A stretch of 64,000 nucleotides of DNA from Thermoflexus hugenholtzii JAD2 (GTDB taxonomy: Bacteria > Chloroflexota > Anaerolineae > Thermoflexales > Thermoflexaceae): the NCBI RefSeq assembly GCF_900187885.1, contig NZ_FYEK01000018.1, positions 35,337-99,336 on the forward strand. Direction: 5' to 3'. Below the pieces are notes generated by a model. It was given only the letters and a program-made list of their open reading frames with translations. It was not told the DNA's origin and did no database searches. The position numbers and the translations under genes are program-made. The stretch's first letter is position 1. Each line of letters begins with the position of its first letter. This document shows, piece by piece, positions 25,540-35,155 of the stretch.

Positions 25540-25813
25540 AATTCTTCACGTCCGCGTGACCGAGGATAGTTTGGTTGTGGATCTGGAGGACGGCCGCACC
25601 CTCATGGTGCCTCTGAGCTGGTATCCACGCCTGGTTCATGGGACGCCGGAGGAGCGGCAGAGGTTTGAGATCGCCGGGGCCGGCTATGGCATCCACTGGC
25701 CGGATCTGGATGAGGATGTGAGCGTAGAGGGCTTGCTTCTGGGAAAGCCCTCCGCCGAGAGCCCGGCGTCCCTGGCCCGGTGGCTGGCCTCCCGAGGGAG
25801 GAAGCGGGCCTGA
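25505..25813 (+). CDS. DUF2442 protein
   Basis: A 102-residue protein with the DUF2442 features: V.VTEDSLVVDLEDGRTLMVPLSWYPRL, then GYGIHWPDLDEDVSVEGLL. DUF2442 proteins commonly partner DUF4160 and are thought to be small DNA-binding or antitoxin-like proteins; this has not been shown here. Its C-terminal half returns to the high GC of the host. It is convergent with the pseudouridine synthase gene. Confidence 0.82.
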   Translation: MTSVVATLVLPKILHVRVTEDSLVVDLEDGRTLMVPLSWYPRLVHGTPEERQRFEIAGAGYGIHWPDLDEDVSVEGLLLGKPSAESPASLARWLASRGRKRA

Positions 25814-25831
25814 GCTCTTCGATACAGGGGC

Positions 25832-26605
25832 TTATCCCTTTTGGGCCGCAGACCTCTGCTCTGCCCGGCGCGGGCGGGAGCGAGGGGATTTCTCGGCCTT
25901 CAGAGATCGGAGCTGTCGGAGCTCCTGTTCGGTGAGCGGACGCCATTGGCCGGGCTTCAGCCGCCCCAGGGTCACCGATCCGATGCGGATGCGGATGAGG
26001 CGGCGCACCGGATGGCCCAGGCGGGCGGCGATACGCCGGATCTGTCGTTTCTTCCCCTCCCGCATCTCCACCTCCAGCCAGGTGTGCGCCCCCTCGTAAC
26101 GGATCACCCGCACCTTCGCCGGCCGGGTCCGCCGGCCGTCCAGGAAGATCCCGCGCCGCCAGCGCTCCAGGGTTTCCGTCTCCGGTCGTCCTTCCACGAG
26201 CACATGGTAAACCTTAGGGTGCTCGTAGCGCGGGTGCGTCAGGCGATGGGCGAGCTCCCCATCGTTGATCAGGAGGATGAGCCCTTCGCTGCGCGCGTCC
26301 AGCCGTCCCACCACGTAAAGGGGCCTCACCGAGGGGACCAGATCATACACGCTGGGTGAAGAGGAGCCCGGCATGGGGTCCGAGAGCACCCCACGTGGCT
26401 TGTAGAGGGCGAATCCCATCAGGGGCGGGATCTTCACCGGCCGTCCGTCCACCCGGATGTCATCCCGTTCCGGATCGGCGCGCATTCCCAGATGGGCGGG
26501 GATCCCGTTCACGGTCACCCGCCCTTGTCGGATCATCTCCTCGCATTCCCGGCGGGAGCCCAGGCCGGCCCGCGCTAGGATCTTCTGCAGGCGCTCCTGG
26601 GGCAT
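25832..26605 (-). CDS. RluB/RsuA-family pseudouridine synthase
   Basis: It converts a uridine in rRNA to pseudouridine. An N-terminal S4 domain (ERLQKILARAGLGSRRECEEMIRQGRVTVNG) precedes the catalytic domain with GRLDARSEGLILLINDG, which contains the active Asp (GRLDxxSEGL), and REGKKRQIRR near the C-terminus. The tail is Arg/Lys-rich. I use ATG 26605, preceded by GAGGAAAG, giving 257 residues; the longer frame would overlap the deacetylase gene upstream. RluB (23S) and RsuA (16S) cannot be separated by eye. Confidence 0.88.
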   Translation of the reverse strand: MPQERLQKILARAGLGSRRECEEMIRQGRVTVNGIPAHLGMRADPERDDIRVDGRPVKIPPLMGFALYKPRGVLSDPMPGSSSPSVYDLVPSVRPLYVVGRLDARSEGLILLINDGELAHRLTHPRYEHPKVYHVLVEGRPETETLERWRRGIFLDGRRTRPAKVRVIRYEGAHTWLEVEMREGKKRQIRRIAARLGHPVRRLIRIRIGSVTLGRLKPGQWRPLTEQELRQLRSLKAEKSPRSRPRRAEQRSAAQKG

Positions 26606-26616
26606 GGGGGCTTTCC

Positions 26617-27636
26617 TCATGGGCCGGTGAATTCTTGGAGCTTCCCGGCCAGCTGGGGCACCCCATCTGTTCCTCGTATACGGATCCGTGGCCACAGGAA
26701 GCGGTTCTCCAGACGCTCATCGGCCCCGTAGGCGGTGGTCACCGCTCCCCAGAACCGATAGCCCTCCAGGAACCGGATCAACGTCTCATCGTAAACGGAG
26801 GACGGATAGGCGAAGAAGCGCACCGGCCGGCCGGTATGGGCCTCGATGGATTGCTTGCCGCCGATGATGTGGTAGAACAGGAAGGCCTCATCCCGCCCGT
26901 TGAGCGGGATGTGCTCCCGGCCATGGAGCTGGATCTCCATCCCGGCCTCGCTCATCCGGCGGATCTGCTCCCAGGAGAGATAGCGCGGATCCCCTTCATC
27001 CGCGCGCCCCGTGAGCACGAAGAAGGTGCCTCGGAAGCCGTAGCGTTGCAGCAAAGGGAAGGCTTCCTCATAGGCATCCCGGTAGCCGTCATCGAAGGTC
27101 AACACGACGGGGCGCGGCGGCAGGGGCTTCCCCTGGGTCAAATGGAAGATGAGGTCGCTCAGGGAAACCGTCTCGTAACCGGCCTGACGCAGGTATTGCA
27201 GATGCGCTTCGAATTGAGAAGGCCGGACGGAGAGATCCAGGCGCAGGCGGTCCGCCCCCGGAGGCGGGTCGGAGATGTAGTGATACATCAGGATGGGAAC
27301 CCGCAGGGCGCGAGGGGTTCCGTCGGAAGGCGGCAGCGGCTCCTGGAAAAACGGATAGGGGGTCGGCGTCGGCGTCCCGGTCGGGGTTGGAATCCGGGTG
27401 GGAAGGGGCGTTGCGGTCGGCGGAGGGAGGGTCGGCGTCGAGGAAAGGACGCGCTCCGGGGTCGGGGTCCCGGTGGGGGTTGGAGAGGTCTGAGGGGCCG
27501 TTCCCCAGAAGGGGAGGGCCAGGGCCTGTTGGATACTCAGGAGGATGAGCACGATCAACCCGCCCGGGAGGGCGATCCCGGCGATCGGAGGCCGCGGGCG
27601 CCGCCGGCGCATGGAGGGGATCCGTTTCGGGAACAT
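26617..27636 (-). CDS. exported polysaccharide deacetylase (NodB domain)
   Basis: An N-terminal hydrophobic anchor is followed by a Thr/Pro linker made of TPTPxP repeats and a NodB/CE4 domain. Motif 1 is LTFDDGYRD with the catalytic and metal Asp; the metal-binding second motif is HGREH (in place of the common HTxxH); FFAYPSSVYDE is motif 3. It would remove N- or O-acetyl groups from cell-surface polysaccharide or peptidoglycan. Start is uncertain (27636 or 27612). It is 12 bp upstream of the pseudouridine synthase gene and probably co-transcribed. Confidence 0.82.
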   Translation of the reverse strand: MFPKRIPSMRRRRPRPPIAGIALPGGLIVLILLSIQQALALPFWGTAPQTSPTPTGTPTPERVLSSTPTLPPPTATPLPTRIPTPTGTPTPTPYPFFQEPLPPSDGTPRALRVPILMYHYISDPPPGADRLRLDLSVRPSQFEAHLQYLRQAGYETVSLSDLIFHLTQGKPLPPRPVVLTFDDGYRDAYEEAFPLLQRYGFRGTFFVLTGRADEGDPRYLSWEQIRRMSEAGMEIQLHGREHIPLNGRDEAFLFYHIIGGKQSIEAHTGRPVRFFAYPSSVYDETLIRFLEGYRFWGAVTTAYGADERLENRFLWPRIRIRGTDGVPQLAGKLQEFTGP

Positions 27637-27701
27637 CGGAATCAGTGCTCCGGGCTCTGCCTCGGGGATCCGGGATCCAGTTGTTCCGCCGGGACACAAA
27701 T

Positions 27702-27730
27702 CCCCGCATCCCCGGTGAGGGAATGCGGGG
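27702..27730 (-). terminator. terminator after tRNA-Glu
   Basis: On the minus strand CCCCGCATTCCC pairs with GGGGATGCGGGG (12 bp, one wobble, 5-nt loop), followed by ATTTGTG. The T-run is weak. It lies 6 nt after the tRNA. Confidence 0.65.
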
Positions 27731-27735
27731 CCAGG

Positions 27736-27809
27736 TGCCCCCGAGGGGATTCGAACCCCTGACCTCCGCCTTGAAAGGGCGGCGTCCTAGGCCACTAGAC
27801 GACGGGGGC
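27736..27809 (-). tRNA. tRNA-Glu (TTC)
   Basis: A 74-nt cloverleaf: acceptor GCCCCCG/CGGGGGC, anticodon stem CCGCC/GGCGG around loop CTTTCAA (anticodon TTC), T-arm AGGGG-TTCGAAT-CCCCT, discriminator A, no encoded CCA. A TATAAT on the minus strand at 27824-27829 is a likely -10; no good -35 is seen. Confidence 0.93.
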
Positions 27810-27873
27810 GCGTTCCACACTCAATTATACCACAATTTGGGGCTGCCTCTCTCTCCGGGAAGGTGTTCCCGCC

Positions 27874-30078
27874 TCACCGTCGGCGGTGGGCCTCGCGGAC
27901 GTTGGGGATCTGTTCGATCCGCGCCAGGGCGCGGTGCAGCTGAGCCGCCGAGCGGACCTCCAGGGTGGCCTGGAAGACGGCGAAGCCGTTGCGGGTGTCC
28001 ACGCTGATGCGAGCGATGTTGATCTGCTCGTCCTTCAGGACGCCGCTGATCTCGTGGAGCAGGCCGACGCGGTCGATGGCGGTGATCTCCACCTCTACCG
28101 GGTAGCCCTTCTCCCCAGCGGGGAACTGCACCTCAATCAGTCGCTCCGGCGTGCGCACGTTCAGGATGTTGGGGCAGCTCCGGCGGTGGATGGTAATCCC
28201 CCGATTGCGGGTGATGTAGCCGATCACCTCATCTCCGGGCACCGGATTGCAGCAACGGGCCAGCTGCATCAGAAGACCCTGGGGGTTGTTCTCCACCAGC
28301 ACCGGCCGGGAGGCGTCGTAGCGCTCCGAGGGAGCCTGGGGCTCCGGGGCGGCCCGCTGCTCCTCCCGACGCCGTTCCTCCTCCATCCGGATCAGGCGCG
28401 GGGCCAGCTGCTCCGGGGAGACGTCGCCCCAGCCGATGGCCGCCAGCAGGTCCTCCGGCTCCTTGTAGCCGAACTCGGCGTAAAGCCGGCGCGCCGCCTC
28501 ATCCACCGAGAAGGGCACCCCCAGGCGCCGGATCTCCTGGGCCAGGATCTCCCGCCCGTGGACGATGTTCTCCGCCCGGCCCTGCTGTTTGAACCACTGG
28601 CGGATCTTCTGACGGGCCCGCGAGGTCTTCACGTAGCCCTTGGCCGGATCCAGCCAGTCGCGGCTGGGGCCACCCTGCTTGGCCGGGATGATCTCCACCT
28701 GATCGCCCATCTGGAGGACGTAATTGAGGGGGACCCACCGGCCGTTCACCCGGGCGCCGCGGCAGCGGTGCCCCAGCTCGGTGTGGATGTGATAGGCGAA
28801 GTCGATGGGTGTGCTCCCCCGGGGCAGATCGATGACGTCTCCCTTCGGGGTGAAGACGTAAATACGATCCTCGAAGACATCGGTCTTAAGGGATTCGACG
28901 AACTCCTTCGCCGAGGTGACCTCGTTTCGCCACTCCAGGAGGGAGCGGAGCCATGCCACCTTCTTCTCGAAGGCCAGGTCCCGTTTGGAGACCTGCTCTT
29001 TGTAGAGCCAGTGGGCGGCGATGCCGTATTCCGCCTCCCAGTGCATCTCCCAGGTGCGGATCTGCACCTCGAGGGTCTTGCCGTCCTCCAGCATCACCGC
29101 CGTATGCAGGCTGCGGTAGGAGTTGTCTTTGGGGTTGGCGATGTAATCATCGAACTCCTTGGGGATGGGGCGCCACATGGAGTGGATGATGCCGAGGACC
29201 TGATAGCATTCCGGGATGGTGTTCACGATGATGCGCACGGCCCGCACGTCATAGACCTGATCGAAGGAGACGCCCTTGCGGAGCATCTTGCGGTAGATGC
29301 TGTAGATGTGTTTGGCCCGGCCGGTGACCTCCGCCTGGATGCCCTCCTCGGCAAGGCGGGCCTGGATGCGCTCCACGATTTGCTGGATGTGGCGCTCCCG
29401 CTCTGCCCGGCGCTCGTCGATGGCCCGGGCGATCTCCCGGTATTTCTCCGGCTCCAGGTAGCGGAAGGCCAGGTCCTCCAGCTCCCACTTCAGCTGCCAG
29501 ATGCCCAGGCGGTTGGCCAGGGGGGCGTAGATCTCTAAAGTCTCCCGGGCGATGCGCTTCTGCTTCTCCGGAGGCAGGGCCCCCAGGGTGCGCATGTTGT
29601 GCAGGCGGTCGGCCAGCTTGATCAGCACCACGCGGGGGTCCTCGACCATGGCGAAGAAGATCTTGCGGATGTTCTCCGCGCTCTGCTCGTCCCGCGTCGT
29701 GCGCCGGGCCTCCCCGTCCTCCGGCTGGGCCCGCAGCCGGTCGATGTATTTCAGCTTGGTGACCCCATCGACCAGGCGGGCGACCTCCTCCCCAAACTCG
29801 CGGCGGATCTCCTCCAGGGTCACCCCCGTGTCTTCGACCACATCGTGGAGCAGGGCGGCCGCGATCACCGGGGGGTCCATCCGCAGCTCGGCCAGGATGC
29901 CTGCCACCGCCAGGCAATGGTAAAGATAGGGTTCCCCGGAGGCGCGGGTCTGGCAGTTGTGGGCCCGCTCCGCCAGCGCATAGGCGCGCTCGATCAGCGC
30001 ACGGTCCGAAGGGCTGAGGGGATCGCGGATCTGTTCCAGCAGGAACTCCAGGGTGGTCGGGTTCTGCACCCCTACCAT
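27874..30078 (-). CDS. relA: bifunctional (p)ppGpp synthetase/hydrolase RelA/SpoT
   Basis: The stringent-response alarmone enzyme, 734 residues. Domains in order: HD hydrolase with LLHDVVEDT and LADRLHNMRTL (residues about 40-190), synthetase with RAKHIYSIYRKM, YDVRAVRIIV and KDNSYRSLHTAV (about 240-370), TGS (VFTPKGDVIDLPRGSTPIDFAYHIHTELGH, about 405-465), a helical/zinc-finger-type region with CCNPVPGD, and a C-terminal ACT domain (IDRVGLLHEISGVLKDEQINI). Both catalytic centres look intact, so it should make and degrade (p)ppGpp. It appears monocistronic; the repeat cluster lies upstream. Confidence 0.95.
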   Translation of the reverse strand: MVGVQNPTTLEFLLEQIRDPLSPSDRALIERAYALAERAHNCQTRASGEPYLYHCLAVAGILAELRMDPPVIAAALLHDVVEDTGVTLEEIRREFGEEVARLVDGVTKLKYIDRLRAQPEDGEARRTTRDEQSAENIRKIFFAMVEDPRVVLIKLADRLHNMRTLGALPPEKQKRIARETLEIYAPLANRLGIWQLKWELEDLAFRYLEPEKYREIARAIDERRAERERHIQQIVERIQARLAEEGIQAEVTGRAKHIYSIYRKMLRKGVSFDQVYDVRAVRIIVNTIPECYQVLGIIHSMWRPIPKEFDDYIANPKDNSYRSLHTAVMLEDGKTLEVQIRTWEMHWEAEYGIAAHWLYKEQVSKRDLAFEKKVAWLRSLLEWRNEVTSAKEFVESLKTDVFEDRIYVFTPKGDVIDLPRGSTPIDFAYHIHTELGHRCRGARVNGRWVPLNYVLQMGDQVEIIPAKQGGPSRDWLDPAKGYVKTSRARQKIRQWFKQQGRAENIVHGREILAQEIRRLGVPFSVDEAARRLYAEFGYKEPEDLLAAIGWGDVSPEQLAPRLIRMEEERRREEQRAAPEPQAPSERYDASRPVLVENNPQGLLMQLARCCNPVPGDEVIGYITRNRGITIHRRSCPNILNVRTPERLIEVQFPAGEKGYPVEVEITAIDRVGLLHEISGVLKDEQINIARISVDTRNGFAVFQATLEVRSAAQLHRALARIEQIPNVREAHRRR

Positions 30079-30228
30079 GCCGCCACCGCCTTTCCGTCCC
30101 TTTCCCCAATTTTAGCACGGATCCGGCAAGGGAACCCACGGGGACCCTTTGCCCGGAGCTTTTTCGCTTTTCTCCGCTTCCGACCGCGAGGCAAAGCGAA
30201 AACGGCAAGGCAATGGGCAAACAGGAGA

Positions 30229-30600
30229 GCAGGAGGGACTTTCGTTCCGAACCTCCTGATCTTCAATCCTGTCGAAGTCTCCTCAGGATGAATTTCTGGT
30301 AAGGAGGGCTTTGATCCTATTCCTCTTCCTCTGTCTTCGAGCCACGGGGTGTCGCGGCGAAAGCCGCTCCTGCGAAAGGCGGTTTTTGCAGGAGGGGCTC
30401 CCATCCCGAACCCCCGCTTTGGATGACTCAAGAGTCGCGGCGAAAGCCGCTCCTGTGGAGCGATCTTCGTGAGGGGCTTCAGCTCCGAACGTTCGGTATT
30501 CGTGAGGCCACGAAAGCCGGAGTTCATAGCCGAAATGAATTTCGGCTTGCCAGGGGAGCGGTCGCGGCGAAAGCCGCTCCTACGGAGGATGGACTGGTCT
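30229..30600. repeat. REP-like repeat cluster
   Basis: The gap between relA and the FAD-subunit gene (30079-30601) has no credible gene. It contains three copies of a 21-bp unit whose core is GCGGCGAAAGCCGC (a 5-bp stem with a GAAA loop), starting at 30351, 30434 and 30561. Interleaved with them are about four looser copies of a GGAGGGGCTT...TCCGAAC unit (near 30229, 30302, 30391 and 30471). This is the layout of REP/BIME-type palindromic repeats, which are known to be mobilised by RAYT transposases; none is encoded here. Confidence 0.75.
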
Positions 30601-30601
30601 T

Positions 30602-31483
30602 TCATGAGGATGGGATCTCCGTCCAGCCCGCCTGGGCAGCGGCCTCGGTCAGGGCGCGGCGGAGCAGCACCGCCACCATCTCCCGCCGGTATTCGGGAGA
30701 GCCCCGGAAGTCCCCGGGCGGGTTCACCCGGGCCCGGGCTTTCTCTGCGGCCGTGGCGAAACGCTCCGGATCCGGGGGCTGCCCCTCCAGGACCTGCTCG
30801 GCCTCGATCAGGCGCATCGGCCGCGGCGCAACACCTCCCGCGGCGATCCGCACCCCATAGCAGGCGCCATCCACCCCCCGGAACAACCGGACAGCGACCC
30901 CTACGATGGGGGCATCGGCGGGCGTGCGAGCGACCTTGTGGAAAGCAGCGCCCATAGGGGCAGCGGAGAGGGGGATCCGGACCTCCGCGACGATCATCCC
31001 CTGGCGCCGGAGGGCCTCCCGGTAATCGTAAAAGGCCTCCATGCGCAGCGCCCGCGGGGCCTCCGGCTCCGTGAACACCACCAGCTCGGCGTCCAGGGCC
31101 AGCAACACCGTTGCCAGAGGTTGCTCCGGGGAGGCGCCGACCACGGCCCCGCCGATCGTGCGCTGGTTCCGTAGCGGAAGAGGCGCGGTCTCCCGGGCGG
31201 CCAGGGCGAGGATGCCCCCGCCGAAGGACGCAGTCTCGGGCGCTTCCACCAGGGTCTGCAGCGGGGTGGTCGCCCCGATGCGCAGCGTCATCCCTTCCTG
31301 CCGAACGAAGGACAGGCTCAGATCCTGGAGATCCACCACCGCCTCCACCTCCCGGGATCCCTCCGCCAGGATCTGGGTACCCCCGCCGATGGGCACTGTC
31401 TGGATGCCGGGGCGTCGCAGCAACGCCAGGGCCTCCGCCAGGGTCTTCGGGCGATGATATTCCCGCAAGTTCAGCAGCGTCAT
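30602..31483 (-). CDS. xanthine dehydrogenase/CO dehydrogenase FAD-binding subunit-like
   Basis: A 293-residue protein of the CoxM/XdhB family. The FAD-binding signature is visible as IQTVPIGGGTQILAEG near residue 35 and RNQRTIGGAVVGASP in the middle (normally GGNI/NLG). A C-terminal CO-dehydrogenase flavoprotein domain ends the chain. ATG 31483 has GAGGGAGGTG before it. Neither the molybdenum (CoxL) nor the [2Fe-2S] (CoxS) partner is adjacent, which is unusual. The gene follows a thioesterase and an LLM oxidoreductase on the same strand, so it may serve another complex. Confidence 0.8.
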   Translation of the reverse strand: MTLLNLREYHRPKTLAEALALLRRPGIQTVPIGGGTQILAEGSREVEAVVDLQDLSLSFVRQEGMTLRIGATTPLQTLVEAPETASFGGGILALAARETAPLPLRNQRTIGGAVVGASPEQPLATVLLALDAELVVFTEPEAPRALRMEAFYDYREALRRQGMIVAEVRIPLSAAPMGAAFHKVARTPADAPIVGVAVRLFRGVDGACYGVRIAAGGVAPRPMRLIEAEQVLEGQPPDPERFATAAEKARARVNPPGDFRGSPEYRREMVAVLLRRALTEAAAQAGWTEIPSS

Positions 31484-31506
31484 CTGCACCTCCCTCGCCG
31501 GGGTTC

Positions 31507-31983
31507 TCATCCGCTCTCCTCCGGATACACCCGCCAGAAAGGCCGTTCGGCCTCGAAGGCCGCCTGGATTTCCGCCGGAACCCGGATCAGGATCGCCTCG
31601 GCTTCCGCGCACAGGGTGCCATCGTGCAGATGCAGCGTCGCCTGCGCCCGGGCGACGCGGGATCCGATGCGGAGGGGGCGGGCGGTGAGGACCAGAGGCT
31701 GCCCCATGGGGACCGGGCGATGATAGCGCACCCGGAGCTGGGCGGTCACCATGAAGCGCATAGGGTCCCCGATCATCAACGCCCGGCCGGCTGCCTCATC
31801 CAGCAGGGCGGCCACGATGCCACCGTGGGCCACCCCTGGATACCCCTGGTAGACCTCGGGGATCACCACCTCCGCCCGCACCCCATCGGCCCCCTCCTCA
31901 TAGAAGCGCACCTTCAGGCCGACCGGGTTCTGCATCCCGCAGACGAAACACATCCGGGAGTTCGGCTGGAGAGATGCGCGCAT
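31507..31983 (-). CDS. PaaI-like hotdog thioesterase
   Basis: A 158-residue single hotdog-fold protein. The catalytic helix region reads GVAHGGIVAALLDEAAG (HGG motif), typical of acyl-CoA thioesterases of the PaaI/YbgC type. The N-terminal CFVCGMQNPVGLKVRF resembles small Cys-containing leader motifs seen in this subfamily. It lies between the LLM oxidoreductase (10 bp upstream) and the FAD subunit (23 bp downstream). The substrate is unknown. Confidence 0.8.
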   Translation of the reverse strand: MRASLQPNSRMCFVCGMQNPVGLKVRFYEEGADGVRAEVVIPEVYQGYPGVAHGGIVAALLDEAAGRALMIGDPMRFMVTAQLRVRYHRPVPMGQPLVLTARPLRIGSRVARAQATLHLHDGTLCAEAEAILIRVPAEIQAAFEAERPFWRVYPEESG

Positions 31984-31992
31984 CGGTGCCCC

Positions 31993-32988
31993 TTACGCCT
32001 GGGCGAAGATGTCGATCATCAGCTTCACGTCCCCCAGCGGGTAGAGGACCGGGCAGGTGCACCCGGCGGCGCGATATTCGTCCACCTTGCGGCGGACCTC
32101 CTCCGGCGACCCGCTGGCGGTGATCAGCTGGACGATATCGTCGGGGACCAACTCCATGGCCCGCTCGATTTGCTCCGGGGTGGCCGGCCAGGTGAGGACG
32201 CGCCCGATCTCGTCCAGCAGCTCCTGGGGCACCCCGCTGGCCTTCATGATGTGGGGCTGCTGGCCCAGATACTGGGTCACCAGCTTGCGGGCGCTGTCCA
32301 GCGCTTTCTTGCGGTCGTGGTCGACGGAGCACACCACCAGCTGCGGGCGGTCGATGTCCTCGAGGCGGCGGCCGGCCCGCTTCGCCCCGATCTCCAGGTG
32401 ATGGAGGGCCAGCTCGTTGTATTTCGGGGAGACCAGGTAGTTGAGCAGCACGCCGTCGGCGATCTCGCCGGCCAGCTCCATCATCTGCATGCCGGTGGCC
32501 CCGATGTAGATGGGGACATTGCGGGGCTCCCGGCGCCCATACACCACATCCAGCTCCACATCGGTCAGGTGGACGAACTCGCCGTGGAAGGTCACGCGTT
32601 TCATGGCCAGGAGGTCGCGCACCGCGGTGACCACCTCGCGCATGGCCTTGAGGGGCTTCTCCCGTTTGATGCCGACCTTGGAGGCCAGGGGATCCCACCA
32701 GGCGCCGATGCCGAGGATAATGCGGTTGGGGGCGAGGTCGTCCAGGGTGAGGAAGGTGGCGGCGATCAGGGCCGGGTTGCGGGTCCAGTTGTTGATCACC
32801 CCCGAGGCCACCTTGATCCGTTCGGTGACGGCGGCGTAGGCGGCCATGGGGACGATGGCGTCGCGGACCAGCCGGGATTCCGCCTGCCAGACGGCCTCGA
32901 AGCCGCGCTGCTCCGCGTATTGCACGTAACGCATGGCCTCCCGCAGATCGTGGGCGTCCTGGAGGTAAAGGGCGACGCGCTCCGGCAT
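31993..32988 (-). CDS. LLM-class F420-dependent oxidoreductase
   Basis: A luciferase-like (beta/alpha)8 protein of 331 residues, closest in appearance to Mer-type 5,10-methylenetetrahydromethanopterin reductases: [62 protein letters not shown], and [20 protein letters not shown]. The cofactor is inferred to be F420, supported by cofD in the same window. ATG 32988 has GGAGG 6 nt upstream; the frame is open further but without support. It is first in a three-gene set with a thioesterase and an FAD subunit. Confidence 0.82.
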   Translation of the reverse strand: MPERVALYLQDAHDLREAMRYVQYAEQRGFEAVWQAESRLVRDAIVPMAAYAAVTERIKVASGVINNWTRNPALIAATFLTLDDLAPNRIILGIGAWWDPLASKVGIKREKPLKAMREVVTAVRDLLAMKRVTFHGEFVHLTDVELDVVYGRREPRNVPIYIGATGMQMMELAGEIADGVLLNYLVSPKYNELALHHLEIGAKRAGRRLEDIDRPQLVVCSVDHDRKKALDSARKLVTQYLGQQPHIMKASGVPQELLDEIGRVLTWPATPEQIERAMELVPDDIVQLITASGSPEEVRRKVDEYRAAGCTCPVLYPLGDVKLMIDIFAQA

Positions 32989-33250
32989 GGGCGCCTCCAT
33001 GCGAGGTGTTTTCCCCCATTTTAACCGGAAGGCTGGGCGTTTGCCGGGATGGGCGTCGCTCCCCATATAGGTTTCGGGGTTCGAACGGAGGAAGGGGAGG
33101 GCAGAGAGATGGATCGCGCTCCGGGTCGGCAAGGCCGGGCGCGATGGGTGGCGCATGGGCCGATTCACCCCCGGCCGGGCGAGGCCATGGATGGCACCAC
33201 TCAGGCGAAGAATTTCCCTAAGGCATCCATAGTCGAAGAGAAGCCGGGCC

Positions 33251-35152
33251 TCAGGGTGTGAGGGGGAATTCGACCGCGACCTGGCGTGGGAAGAAGGAGA
33301 AGGCATCCACGGCGTGGGCGGTGGGGGCGGGGGGTTCATAGGACCAGATTCCCACCTCTCCTTCTGCGAAGGTGTCATCCTGAGCCTGGAGCACGGGCTG
33401 CCCGCCCACGGTCACCGTCATGGTGGTTCCCACGGCTTCCACCTCCAGGGTGAGCCAGGCGCCGGGGGTGAAGCCGGGCAGGGCCGTCTGGCCCAGGAGG
33501 GTCCAATCGCTCACCCGCCACAGCTGGACGGCGCCCTCGGGGCTGACCTCGGCCAGGTAGCCGCGGGTGGGCCGGCCCGCTTCGCCGTAGCCGCCGAGGC
33601 GGATGCCCAGGCCCAGGGTGCCGGTGGATCCTTCCAGGCGGAGGCGGGCTTCCACCCGTCCGTCCTGGAGGCGCCAGCCGTTGAAGGTGAGGAGGTGTTC
33701 CCCGCCGGGGGTGAGGGGGAGGAGGGCGCCGTTCTGGCGGCCCCAATCCCCTGCCCGCTCGGTCCAGGCCGGTCCCACAAAGGTCCCTTCTTCTCCCTCA
33801 AAATCATCGGTCTGGCAGAAGAGAAGGGGCTGGTCGGGCTCCTCGCAGGGCCAGTGGGAAGCATCCCGGAGGAGGGGATGGTGGCCCCAGCCGCCGCCGA
33901 AGTCATCGATGGCGGCGTTGGCGAGCTCGAGGCCGATCCAGCCGCCGCGGCCGATGAAGAAGGGGGTGGTGGGGACGCGGCCGAGGCGCTGGTCGTTGTG
34001 GAAGACTTCGAGGGAGCCGTCGGCCCAGGCGCGGGCGCGGAGGCGATCGCCGGGTTGGGGGGAGAGGGGCCAGGCGGCGTGTTCGACCCATCCGGTTTGG
34101 GGGTGGAAGGATTCGACGCGGAGTTGGCGGGTTTGGAGGTTGAGGTGGAGGGCGAGGGTGCCGGCGCCGGTCCAGTGGGGGCTTTGGGATTTGAGGAGGA
34201 GGTGGACGGAGGCGCTGGGGTCGAGGCGGGCGAGGGTGAGGCAGGCTTCCTGGTTGGCGGGGAGGGGGTCGGCGGTGCCGTGGGGGTTCCAGAAGGCCCA
34301 GCCGCCCTGGCGGGCGGTGAGGGTGCCGTGTTCGAGGGCCAGGTGGGTGGGGCTGGTGAGGCCGGACCAGTGGGGGCCGAGGGGGCCGTCGGGGCGGTTG
34401 AAGTCGTCGCGGGGGAGGCAGTCGAGGAAGCGGCGGGTGGCGAGGTCGAAGTAGAAGCGATCCTCCACCGGATGGCCAGGGTCGGTGTAGGGGTTGGGGG
34501 TGGTGATGGGTTGGAGGATGAGGATAGAGTTTTCCACATCGACGATGAAGACAGGCCCCACCGCCCGGGGGGTGGGGTAAGTGACCGCTTCCACGAGGGT
34601 CCCGCCATAGACGCTCTCAGGTTGGGAGGGGTCGTAGACGGTGACCACGAGGTGGAGCTGGCCCTGGGGGGAGGGGAGACGAGTGGTTGTAAGAGGATCC
34701 CGTTCCATTTCGGATCCGGCGAAGACGATGGTTTGGCGGCGGCTCTCGGGGGAGACGGTGATCCATTCATTCTCGGGCCAGCCGCCGGCGAGCATGGCGA
34801 TGGGGAGGTCGGTGAGGTGGAGGAAGCCCTCGCCCAGAGGGGTGCCGAAGACACGGAAAGAATAAGCCGGCGTGGGGCTGGGGCCGGGGGTGGGCCGCCA
34901 GACAGGGGTGGGGGAGGGATAGAGCCAGAAGGGAATAGCGGTTTTGGTGGCAGCCAGGCGGGTGAGGGGGAAGACCTTGGTGGCGTCCGCTGGATGGAGG
35001 GTGGGTTCCTGGACGCTCTGGGCAGGGCCGGTGCGCCTGAGGTGAGGGGGCTGGGTCAGGAGCGCCCACAGTCCGATCCCCAGCATGAGGAGCAAGCTTC
35101 CCTGGAGGAGGGGAAGAAGCCATCGCCGTTTGGGGAAGGGAGAACGCGCCAT
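33251..35152 (-). CDS. exported protein with two LamG/concanavalin-like domains
   Basis: A 633-residue protein with a single N-terminal transmembrane segment (about 12-30) and a short Pro/Thr linker ([20 protein letters not shown]). After a region of unknown fold (about 95-235) come two beta-sandwich domains of the LamG/laminarinase-like lectin type, each starting DDFN/DDFE and containing VxLxLxxxTGxLxLGIRLGG-type strands (about 240-420 and 435-625). It likely binds glycans or proteins at the surface. GAGAGGTGAGCG precedes the ATG, 3 bp after the stop of the gene before it, so the two are one operon. Third codon positions are almost all C in parts. Confidence 0.65.
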   Translation of the reverse strand: MARSPFPKRRWLLPLLQGSLLLMLGIGLWALLTQPPHLRRTGPAQSVQEPTLHPADATKVFPLTRLAATKTAIPFWLYPSPTPVWRPTPGPSPTPAYSFRVFGTPLGEGFLHLTDLPIAMLAGGWPENEWITVSPESRRQTIVFAGSEMERDPLTTTRLPSPQGQLHLVVTVYDPSQPESVYGGTLVEAVTYPTPRAVGPVFIVDVENSILILQPITTPNPYTDPGHPVEDRFYFDLATRRFLDCLPRDDFNRPDGPLGPHWSGLTSPTHLALEHGTLTARQGGWAFWNPHGTADPLPANQEACLTLARLDPSASVHLLLKSQSPHWTGAGTLALHLNLQTRQLRVESFHPQTGWVEHAAWPLSPQPGDRLRARAWADGSLEVFHNDQRLGRVPTTPFFIGRGGWIGLELANAAIDDFGGGWGHHPLLRDASHWPCEEPDQPLLFCQTDDFEGEEGTFVGPAWTERAGDWGRQNGALLPLTPGGEHLLTFNGWRLQDGRVEARLRLEGSTGTLGLGIRLGGYGEAGRPTRGYLAEVSPEGAVQLWRVSDWTLLGQTALPGFTPGAWLTLEVEAVGTTMTVTVGGQPVLQAQDDTFAEGEVGIWSYEPPAPTAHAVDAFSFFPRQVAVEFPLTP

Positions 35153-35155
35153 CGC

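Noticed and set aside
30351..30581. Possible CRISPR array
   Set aside because: Only three repeats of 21 bp with unequal spacing (83 and 127 bp) and an internal GAAA hairpin; this fits REP elements, and no cas genes are present.
33070..33110. tRNA T-arm-like sequence GGGGTTCGAAC near 33081
   Set aside because: No matching acceptor, D or anticodon arms can be folded around it.
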